From Clostridiaceae bacterium (GTDB lineage: Bacteria > Bacillota > Clostridia > Saccharofermentanales > DTU023): a DNA stretch of 5,577 nt. The notes beneath the pieces were generated by a model, which saw nothing but the letters and a program-made list of their open reading frames with translations, was not told where the DNA came from and did not search any database. Where the stretch lies: NCBI GenBank assembly GCA_012800135.1, contig JAAZJV010000074.1, forward strand, positions 1 through 5,577. Direction: 5' to 3'. A program made the position numbers and the translations under genes. Positions 1-5,352 of this stretch are shown here, piece after piece (position 1 is the stretch's first letter; every line of letters begins with the position of its first letter).

Positions 1-822
1 ATCGATCGAATCGCAGAAGTTCTATCACGAGAAGAACTTCTGACGATTAAAGAAGATACGATAGGTTGCGAGGAAGGCGGCATCTGTTTTAGGAATGTAG
101 ATTTTTACTATCCGGAATCTCGCAGGGCAGTCTTGAATGACATCCATTTTCATTTAGAAAAAGGAGAGACGAAGGCGATCATCGGTTCGACAGGAAGCGG
201 AAAGTCGACCATCCTGAAGTTGCTATTACGCGATTATGACGCCTATCGGGGAGAAATCCGTCTCAATGGGAATGAAATCCAAAGCCTTTCAAGTGAAGAA
301 ATCAGTAAGGCCATAACGTTTGTACCTCAATCGAGCTTTTTGTTTTCAGGCAGTATCCGAGAGAACATTCAAACCGGGAAAAAAGATGCTTCCGACGACG
401 AGATTTGGGACGTTTTGGATATGGTTCAGATGGGCGATTTTTTCAGGGAATCTAAGGACGGACTCGACACATATATCGCTCAAAACGCTGTAAACCTTTC
501 GGGCGGACAAAAGCAAAGGCTCTCGATCGCTCGCGGACTCATCAGAGATTCGGATTTCTATGTTTTCGACGATTGTTTCTCCGCTTTAGATTATTCAACG
601 GAAAAGAAAGTCCGCGAAGCCATTCAAGAAAAATTGGTGGATCGAGGTGTTCTGGTCGTCGCTCAACGTGTGGCGACGGTGAGACACGCGAATGAAATAC
701 TGGTCCTAGATAAAGGGAAAATTGCAGACAGAGGCAGCCACGAAGATTTGTCAGAATACTCGGAGATTTATAAGGAAATTCTCGCTTCACAGCTAAAGTC
801 CCAAGAAGGGGAGATTAGATGA
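1..822 (+). CDS. ABC exporter half-transporter, subunit A (5'-truncated; nucleotide-binding domain, degenerate Walker B)
   Basis: The reading frame is open from base 1 to the TGA at 820-822, so the gene starts upstream of the window. The 273 visible codons are essentially the ATP-binding domain; the six-helix membrane domain expected of a ~580-residue half-transporter lies to the left. In window codons: A-loop Tyr37, Walker A GSTGSGKST at 62-70, Q-loop Gln110, canonical signature LSGGQ at 166-170, Walker B ending in Asp190-Asp191, D-loop SALD, and Gln222 in the switch position (VAQR instead of the usual AHR). Asp191 replaces the catalytic Glu, so this chain's own Walker site should hydrolyse ATP poorly. 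That is the known pattern for one subunit of heterodimeric exporters such as TM287/288, BmrCD and LmrCD. The stop overlaps the next gene's start (ATGA at 819-822), suggesting coupled translation with its partner. The substrate cannot be told from this part. A TTG at 133 could be taken as a start but sits inside the conserved domain. Confidence 0.95.
   Translation: MDRIAEVLSREELLTIKEDTIGCEEGGICFRNVDFYYPESRRAVLNDIHFHLEKGETKAIIGSTGSGKSTILKLLLRDYDAYRGEIRLNGNEIQSLSSEEISKAITFVPQSSFLFSGSIRENIQTGKKDASDDEIWDVLDMVQMGDFFRESKDGLDTYIAQNAVNLSGGQKQRLSIARGLIRDSDFYVFDDCFSALDYSTEKKVREAIQEKLVDRGVLVVAQRVATVRHANEILVLDKGKIADRGSHEDLSEYSEIYKEILASQLKSQEGEIR
805..813 (+). promoter_or_regulatory. Ribosome binding site of ABC subunit B
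   Basis: GAAGGGGAG lies within the last codons of subunit A and ends 5 bases before the ATG at 819. It supports that start and, with the ATGA overlap, translational coupling of the two subunits. Confidence 0.75.
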
Positions 823-2705
823 ACACGGAACCTGCGCAAAGCGAAGATAAAAAAGAAGAGGGACTTCCCGGCGTTTCAAAGGGCGTCGGAGGCGCAGGGC
901 GCGTTTCGGGTCTCTTGACATCGGGCAACGCGAAAGATGCCAAAGGCACCTTGTTTAGGCTGTTCAAAAACTTAGCTTCTTTCAAGTGGGTTTTCTTGGC
1001 GGCGATCTTATTAACGTTGGCTGCGTCCCTTGCACAAATATTGATTCCGAGACAGATTGGCCGAGTCATCAATATCTTTACTGCATTATTGACGGATCAC
1101 GTTGCGCTCGATTGGACGGCCTTGGGTAAAATAGGCCTCGTCCTCCTTGTCTTGTACGTCTTGAACTTCCTTGCCAACTATTTCTCCGGCATTCTAATGG
1201 TTAGGGTCACGCAGAAGGTCGTAAGATCTTTAAGAAATCAAATGCAAGCCAAACTGAATCGTCTCACTTTGAGTTACTTTGATCGCTCTTCGGCAGGAGA
1301 CATGGTTTCACTGCTAAGTAACGACTTGGATAATGTCGCAAATACATTGCAAAGCGGCTTGACCAGTTCTCTTTCGGCTATTGTGTTGCTGGTGGGCGTC
1401 ATCATCATGATGATCAACATCAATCTCGTGCTGGCTCTCTTGTCGATGATCGTCATCCCGGTCTCTTATTTCATGGTCAAGTTCTTGGTAAAAAAGGCAA
1501 AGCCGATTTTCCAGAAAAACGCGAAATTGACAGGAGCGTTTAACGGAAAGATTGAGGAATCGTACAGGGGCGAAGATATCGTCAAACATTACAATATCGG
1601 GGATGAGTTAAAAAGCGAACTTTCTTCCTTAAACGAGGAATTGTACGACAGCGAATGGAAATCGTCCCTTGTTTCTTTTGTAACAAGACCTGCCGGCGAC
1701 TTAATCCTGAACGCGAATTACGTTTTGTTGGCCATATGGGGCGGCAGATACGTCATCAACGGAGTCCTGTCTTTGGGAGGTTTTCAGGCATTTTTACAAT
1801 ATACTCAAATGCTAAGAGGCCCGTTCAATCAGGTCTTGGGAATTTTTAACACCATCATGTCAGCCTTGGCTTCCGCTGAGCGCGTCTTCGAGTTTCTTGA
1901 TTCGGAGGAGATCGTGGAGCTTGGAGACGAAAGCATGGATGCGGACGCCGTCAAAGGTGAGATTACGTTCGATCAAGTCGATTTCGGATATACAAAAGAC
2001 CTGCTCTTCGAAGGAGTAGATCTAAAAGTGATGCCCGGAGAACAGGTTGCCATCGTCGGAAGAACCGGAGCCGGCAAAACGACCCTCGTCAATCTGCTGA
2101 TGCGCTTTTATGAGATAGGCGGCGGAACGATCCGTGTCGACGGAAAAGACACAAGAGACTACCGAACCGACGAGCTGAGGAAAGCTTTCTCGATGGTCTT
2201 GCAGGATACGTGGCTCTTTTCGGGCAGCATCAGGGATAATATCGCCTATGGGGCAGATCTTTCGGGCGAAGAGGATTTGTCCGATATCGATTTTGAAAGG
2301 ATTAAAGAGGCGGCAGAGCTTGCGCGCGCAGATTCTTTTATCGAGAGTCTTCCTCAAGGTTACGACACTGTTTTAACAGAAGGTGCTTCCAATATTAGCC
2401 AAGGAGAAATCCAGCTGTTGACGATCGCAAGAGCCATGATCAAGAAAGCGCCGATCATTATCCTAGACGAGGCCACCTCTTCGGTCGATACCCGCACAGA
2501 GCTTTTGATTCAACACGGGATGAAGGAGCTGGCATCCAATTCCACCGGATTCATCATCGCACATAGACTTTCCACGATCCAAGATGCCGACAGAATTATC
2601 GTGATGGATAGCGGAACGATTGTAGAAGTCGGAACGCACCAAGAACTGCTCGAAAAAAACGGATACTACGCCGAGATGTATCTTGCCGGAGTCGCTTCCG
2701 TGTGA
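819..2705 (+). CDS. ABC exporter half-transporter, subunit B (complete; catalytic Walker B, deviant signature)
   Basis: A 628-residue half-transporter with a TMD-NBD layout. Residues 1-45 are a polar, Gly-rich N-terminal tail. Hydrophobic helices lie near 57-79, 104-126, 183-201, 203-222, 294-312 and 317-345. The ATPase domain runs from about 378 to 620. Motifs: Walker A GRTGAGKTT at 414-422, Q-loop Gln462, signature region NISQGE at 525-530 in place of LSGGQ, Walker B ILDE with Asp550 and catalytic Glu551, D-loop SSVD, switch His582. The intact Walker B and His of this chain should pair with the intact LSGGQ of subunit A, and its deviant signature with subunit A's Asp191 site, giving one active and one degenerate site. 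The ATG at 819 is preceded by GAAGGGGAG (805-813) at 5 bases and overlaps the upstream TGA. Relatives export drugs, lipids or peptides from the cytoplasm; nothing here fixes the cargo. The first ~45 residues are longer than many relatives and of unknown role. Confidence 0.96.
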   Translation: MNTEPAQSEDKKEEGLPGVSKGVGGAGRVSGLLTSGNAKDAKGTLFRLFKNLASFKWVFLAAILLTLAASLAQILIPRQIGRVINIFTALLTDHVALDWTALGKIGLVLLVLYVLNFLANYFSGILMVRVTQKVVRSLRNQMQAKLNRLTLSYFDRSSAGDMVSLLSNDLDNVANTLQSGLTSSLSAIVLLVGVIIMMININLVLALLSMIVIPVSYFMVKFLVKKAKPIFQKNAKLTGAFNGKIEESYRGEDIVKHYNIGDELKSELSSLNEELYDSEWKSSLVSFVTRPAGDLILNANYVLLAIWGGRYVINGVLSLGGFQAFLQYTQMLRGPFNQVLGIFNTIMSALASAERVFEFLDSEEIVELGDESMDADAVKGEITFDQVDFGYTKDLLFEGVDLKVMPGEQVAIVGRTGAGKTTLVNLLMRFYEIGGGTIRVDGKDTRDYRTDELRKAFSMVLQDTWLFSGSIRDNIAYGADLSGEEDLSDIDFERIKEAAELARADSFIESLPQGYDTVLTEGASNISQGEIQLLTIARAMIKKAPIIILDEATSSVDTRTELLIQHGMKELASNSTGFIIAHRLSTIQDADRIIVMDSGTIVEVGTHQELLEKNGYYAEMYLAGVASV

Positions 2706-2759
2706 AGAAACGGCTTGCCTAAAAGAATCACAGGGGAAGATGAAAAATTAGCGAAAGCA

Positions 2760-2779
2760 TGATACCGTTATGTGTATCA
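2760..2779. repeat. Short inverted repeat (possible operator)
   Basis: TGATAC at 2760-2765 is mirrored by GTATCA at 2774-2779 around an 8-base centre. The dyad is perfect over 6 bp per arm and lies 55 bases after the exporter stop. It could be a regulator half-site pair or a small hairpin, but a dyad this short may also be chance. Confidence 0.3.
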
Positions 2780-2810
2780 GCGGAAGCGCAAAATCGGGCG
2801 GTTGTTTACG

Positions 2811-2849
2811 AAGTTGCAAAGAACATTCTTTTCAGTGGCGCAACTTTTT
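2811..2849 (+). terminator. Candidate rho-independent terminator after the exporter genes
   Basis: AAGTTGC (2811-2817) pairs with GCAACTT (2840-2846). Directly inside it, AAAGAA (2818-2823) pairs with TTCTTT (2826-2831), leaving an 8-base bulge on one side (2832-2839). The T-run 2845-2849 overlaps the 3' arm. The hairpin lies about 105 bases past the exporter stop and upstream of the proposed promoter for the next genes, where a terminator would be expected. The stem is AT-rich, the inner loop very tight and the free T-tract only three bases, so it is a weak candidate. Confidence 0.35.
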
Positions 2850-2894
2850 ACAAACTCAACCAAGTACGCTATGATTCCATCTCAGGAAGTATGG

Positions 2895-2924
2895 TTGACA
2901 AGGAGCCGAGATCTACCGTTCTAT
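2895..2924 (+). promoter_or_regulatory. Candidate sigma-A-type promoter for the acyltransferase operon
   Basis: A perfect -35 box TTGACA at 2895-2900 is followed after 18 bp by TTCTAT (2919-2924), a 3/6 match to the -10 consensus. It points at the acyltransferase start at 3028 and would give a leader of roughly 95 bases. The first ATCTRYCG octamer lies in the spacer and the second overlaps the end of the -10, which fits a promoter under repressor or activator control. The weak -10 limits confidence. Confidence 0.45.
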
Positions 2925-2992
2925 CTGCCGCGCGGTCGATTATCTGCCGCAACATCTACCGCTAAGTCGATTATCTGTCGCGTTATCTACCG
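2904..2992 (+). repeat. Three-unit 31-bp tandem repeat carrying six ATCTRYCG octamers
   Basis: Octamers start at 2911, 2923, 2942, 2954, 2973 and 2985, giving spacings of 12-19-12-19-12 bp, a strict 31-bp period with two octamers per unit. Units 2 (2935-2961) and 3 (2966-2992) match at 23 of 27 positions, while unit 1 (2904-2930) keeps the octamers but little else. Retention of the octamers and their phasing while flanking bases drift suggests protein-binding sites. A period of 31 bp is close to three helical turns, so equivalent sites face the same side of the DNA. The array covers the proposed -10 region and the leader of the acyltransferase operon. No regulator gene is visible here. Confidence 0.7.
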
Positions 2993-3027
2993 GATAAAAC
3001 TGAGCAGGAGTAAGAATAGATAAATAA

Positions 3028-4590
3028 ATGGACTACGCACTTGATTCCAAACTGGCTAGATTCGCCCGACGTATCAAGCAGGCAAAGAAAAAGAAGAGAC
3101 TTGCTCCGCCGAGCCCGTTTAAACAATATAAAGAAGGCTTGCCCGACGACAAAGCGGAGCAGTTGAGAGAGTTTTTTGCAGATTTTTCCGCTCATTGCTT
3201 AATTGCGAAGAAAGAAAAGAGGAAGCTCCGAGCAGATTTCGAGCGGGCGATTTTGCATTATGAAAATGCCGGAGTTTCTTTAGAGAAAGCCTTAGATCTG
3301 CTGGCTGTTAAAAATCTCGGCAGCTTTTATGCAAGGCCTCCCGTTCTGTGGTTTCCGCTTGACGATGCGGCGAAGATATATCCGCTGTCGATGGAACACG
3401 GCATCATGTCTATTTTCCGCTTGTCGGTCTATCTCAAGCAGCCGGTCGTCCCCGAACTTTTGCAAATTGCGCTGAATTTCACGATCAAGCGTTTCCCGAG
3501 TTTTGCGACAACGCTGAAAAAAGGATTTTTCTGGCACTATCTTGACACGACAAAACGCCGTTTTACTGTGGAACAAGAAAAACGCGTCCCTTGCGAATCT
3601 TTAAAAGTCGCTCTCAGCGGCTCGCAGTCCTTCCGTGTGATTTATTATGAAAATCGCATCAGTGTAGAATTTTTCCACGTCCTTACGGATGGTTTCGGAG
3701 GCAATGCTTTCCTCATGGCGCTCACATCAGAATATCTGCGGCTGATAGGTGTTGAAATACCACCCGATGCGAAAATATGGGATGTCAACGCCGTTCCGGT
3801 CGCAGAAGAAGTCGAAAATACCTTTGCCAAAGTGCCGCGGAGCGGGAGCGCTTCAGGGTTCATGGATAAACTGGCCGTTCAAATGAATGGAAAGCTTTCT
3901 GAAAACAAACCAAGTCGCATCATTCATTTTAAAATGAATGTTTCTGAGCTTAAAGCGGCCGCGAAAAAACACCAAGCATCTGTTACGGTCTATCTCTTAG
4001 CCCTGATGTTTCTGGCAGGAAGAGCGGCAACCGATGAGTTGCATGGCGAGGCAAGCATTCAAGTGCCCGTGAATATGAGAAAGTTCTATCCGTCGAAAAC
4101 CGTTCGCAACTTTTCCATGTATTGCGGTATTCGATTGCCGATCGAAGAGACGACCGACGTACAGTCGATTATCGCAAAAATTGACGAGCAGTTAAAAAAG
4201 AAAACGTCGAAGGAATCGATGGATGCTATGCTTATGGCGACGGTAAGACTGGTGAAGATCTTGAGGTATATCCCGCTCATCCTTAAGCAACGCGTGGCCA
4301 AGGCTGTCTACGGTTTTTTGGGCGACAAAATTTTCTCAAACACGCTCTCTAACCTTGGTGTGATTGAAGTCCCTCAAGCAATGGCTGAGCATATCGAAAG
4401 CATGGACGTAGTGCTTAGTCCTCCGCTCACTAATCGCGCCACCTGTTCCGTTGTGACGATGAACGACATAGCAACCTTTACTATTACGAAATCAACCCTT
4501 GACCCTACGTTTGAAGAAGTAATGTATGATTTGCTTTTAGCTGACAACATAAGCATGACGGTGGAAGGAAGTGATTTTTATGAAGCTTAA
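3028..4590 (+). CDS. HXXXDG acyltransferase, alcohol-acetyltransferase/condensation-like superfamily, with N-terminal extension
   Basis: A 520-residue soluble protein. The hallmark is HVLTDG at 217-222, the HXXXDG motif whose His is the catalytic base in BAHD, PapA5-like, wax-ester-synthase and condensation-domain acyltransferases. Also typical of bacterial alcohol-acetyltransferase-like proteins are WFPLDDAAKIYP from Trp108, the RFP and LKKGFFW segment that follows, and SNLG at 441-444 in the second half. These enzymes move an acyl group from CoA or a carrier protein to a hydroxyl or amine; the donor and acceptor here are unknown. Residues 1 to about 103 form an extra, mostly helical, strongly basic region (RRIKQAKKKKR at 14-24, and another Lys/Arg cluster at 61-68) ahead of the usual start of the fold. 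An in-frame TAA immediately precedes the ATG, fixing the earliest start; the nearest AGGAG (3006-3010) is unusually far, 17 bases. The 3' end overlaps the membrane-protein gene by 11 bases, so the two are probably made and used together. Confidence 0.88.
   Translation: MDYALDSKLARFARRIKQAKKKKRLAPPSPFKQYKEGLPDDKAEQLREFFADFSAHCLIAKKEKRKLRADFERAILHYENAGVSLEKALDLLAVKNLGSFYARPPVLWFPLDDAAKIYPLSMEHGIMSIFRLSVYLKQPVVPELLQIALNFTIKRFPSFATTLKKGFFWHYLDTTKRRFTVEQEKRVPCESLKVALSGSQSFRVIYYENRISVEFFHVLTDGFGGNAFLMALTSEYLRLIGVEIPPDAKIWDVNAVPVAEEVENTFAKVPRSGSASGFMDKLAVQMNGKLSENKPSRIIHFKMNVSELKAAAKKHQASVTVYLLALMFLAGRAATDELHGEASIQVPVNMRKFYPSKTVRNFSMYCGIRLPIEETTDVQSIIAKIDEQLKKKTSKESMDAMLMATVRLVKILRYIPLILKQRVAKAVYGFLGDKIFSNTLSNLGVIEVPQAMAEHIESMDVVLSPPLTNRATCSVVTMNDIATFTITKSTLDPTFEEVMYDLLLADNISMTVEGSDFYEA
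4563..4571 (+). promoter_or_regulatory. Ribosome binding site that decides the start of the membrane protein
   Basis: GGAAGGAAG at 4563-4571 ends 8 bases before the ATG at 4580. The in-frame GTG at 4571, which would add three residues, overlaps this site itself and is therefore an unlikely start. Confidence 0.7.
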
Positions 4591-5155
4591 GATCACGTAT
4601 CCTCCTGTTGAAAAACGCAAGTTGCAGCGAAGGCACTTTCTTCGCATTATTCGGTGGCCTGTTCTGTTTGCCGTAGTGATGTCTCCTGTCGTTAACTACA
4701 TCATTGGCGGCAAGGCGTGGAGCCTGATCGTTTTGATGTCCATTTATATGGCGTGGTCGCTCGTTTTATCGCCCGACTTGGTAGAATACAACCGCATTAG
4801 CCAGACGATCAAACTGATCTCCTTCTCTTGCTCATTGCTGGCCATGATCGATTTTTTCCTTTCTCCCGGATGGGCTATTGACGTCGTCCCAATCGTTTGC
4901 TTTGGCGGCCTTGTCATCACCGGAGTGCTGTTCTTCACTGATCTTGACCGACAAAAACAGAACATGCTGCCGATGTTATTTTTAATTGTCATCGCGATCT
5001 TAGGCTCGATTGTAGGCGTAAGCATATGGCGTGAAAAAAGCGGGTGGCCGCTTATCATCATGGGCGCCACTGCCGGCCTCCTGCTCCTCGCCTGTATCAT
5101 CACGCTCCGAGGCGAATTCCTGCGCGAATTAAAGAAAAGATTCCATGTGAAGTAG
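4580..5155 (+). CDS. Six-helix membrane protein, DUF6320-like, lacking the N-terminal zinc ribbon
   Basis: From the ATG at 4580 this is a 191-residue integral membrane protein. After a short basic cytoplasmic-looking start (KLQRRHFLR) there are six hydrophobic stretches: around WPVLFAVVMSPVVNYI, SLIVLMSIYMAWSLVL, LISFSCSLLAMIDFFL, VVPIVCFGGLVITGVLFF, MLFLIVIAILGSIVGVSIW and PLIIMGATAGLLLLACIITL. It ends in a charged tail, ELKKRFHVK. The overall pattern, including the WSL segment after helix 1, the proline-containing fourth helix and the ELKRR-L/F-H tail, recalls DUF6320 proteins as I remember them. Those usually begin with a two-CXXC zinc ribbon, and this protein begins where that ribbon would end. 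Function is unknown for the family. Its start overlaps the acyltransferase stop by 11 bases, so a joint role, such as anchoring the enzyme or handling its membrane substrate, is likely but inferred. The family assignment rests on memory of the pattern, not a search. Confidence 0.8.
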   Translation: MKLKITYPPVEKRKLQRRHFLRIIRWPVLFAVVMSPVVNYIIGGKAWSLIVLMSIYMAWSLVLSPDLVEYNRISQTIKLISFSCSLLAMIDFFLSPGWAIDVVPIVCFGGLVITGVLFFTDLDRQKQNMLPMLFLIVIAILGSIVGVSIWREKSGWPLIIMGATAGLLLLACIITLRGEFLRELKKRFHVK

Positions 5156-5213
5156 GGAGCGCCGCAAAGGACCTTTGGCAGATTGCCGGCAAGATTAGAG
5201 CGCGAAAGATCCT
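5156..5213. other. Short convergent intergenic gap
   Basis: About 60 bases lie between the membrane-protein stop and the far end of the recognisable WG remnant. A 13-base palindrome, CAAAGG-A-CCTTTG (5165-5177), is present but has no T-tract. I see no clear terminator for either side. Confidence 0.5.
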
Positions 5214-5352
5214 TTACAGTACTACAACGAACCGATCCTTCTCATCAATAGATAGATACCCTATCATCTTCAATCTTAGAAACTTGTTTTCAATTTTGAC
5301 AGTATCCAGCAGCCTAATTGTTTGCTGAACAAGGTTTCGGGTCATAACGAAA
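5214..5352 (-). pseudogene. Decayed WG-repeat remnant downstream of the WG gene's stop
   Basis: Past the TAA at 5353-5355 the same frame reads FRYDPKPCSANN, then TAG (5314-5316), then AAG. This matches the WG linker pattern F-D-Y-x-x-x-PFS-x-GLAA with the two stops sitting at a Gln and a Leu position. One frame over it continues TVKIENKFLRLK, like the VKIRDSGSGK of the intact part, then GYLSIDEKDRFVVVL and TAA (5214-5216), comparable to GYIDETGAFVIEP-Q. The last three codons, GTA CTG TAA, are each one base from GAA CCG CAA. Stops, a frameshift and a small insertion suggest an eroded repeat. The same stretch also holds a 43-codon open frame (5214-5345), more likely part of the remnant than a gene. 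The alignment was done by eye. Confidence 0.5.

Larger units (their letters stand above)
2706..3027. other. Intergenic region between exporter and acyltransferase operons
   Basis: This 322-base gap has no convincing gene. Two short open frames cross it (2759-2965 and 2772-3023), but neither has a well-placed ribosome site or a protein-like composition, and both run through the tandem repeats. It contains the dyad, the candidate terminator, the TTGACA promoter and the octamer array listed separately. Stop codons occur in all three forward frames between 3011 and 3027, just before the next gene. Confidence 0.7.

Noticed and set aside
2022..2357. Minus-strand 111-codon open frame opposite the ABC ATPase domain
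   Set aside because: It is fully antisense to conserved Walker A to Q-loop coding sequence and shows no recognisable domain.
2732..2742. AGGGGAAG followed by an ATG at 2740
   Set aside because: The ATG is immediately adjacent to the site and the frame stops after three codons. The next ATG, at 2759, is too far away.
2904..2992. CRISPR array
   Set aside because: The units are contiguous with only four bases between the two best copies, there are no spacers of unique sequence and no cas genes nearby.
2759..3023. Two short plus-strand open frames (68 and 83 codons) in the gap before the acyltransferase
   Set aside because: Their starts lack a well-spaced ribosome site, the peptides are basic and low in protein-like pattern, and both read through the tandem repeat and the proposed promoter.
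4571..4579. GTG start for the membrane protein
   Set aside because: It overlaps the Shine-Dalgarno sequence itself; the ATG at 4580 is correctly spaced.
4744..5103. Minus-strand 119-codon open frame opposite the membrane protein
   Set aside because: It lies wholly inside a well-supported membrane-protein gene, and its composition is what the complement of hydrophobic codons gives.
5165..5177. Palindrome CAAAGG-A-CCTTTG as a terminator of the membrane-protein gene
   Set aside because: The loop would be a single base and no T-run follows on either strand.
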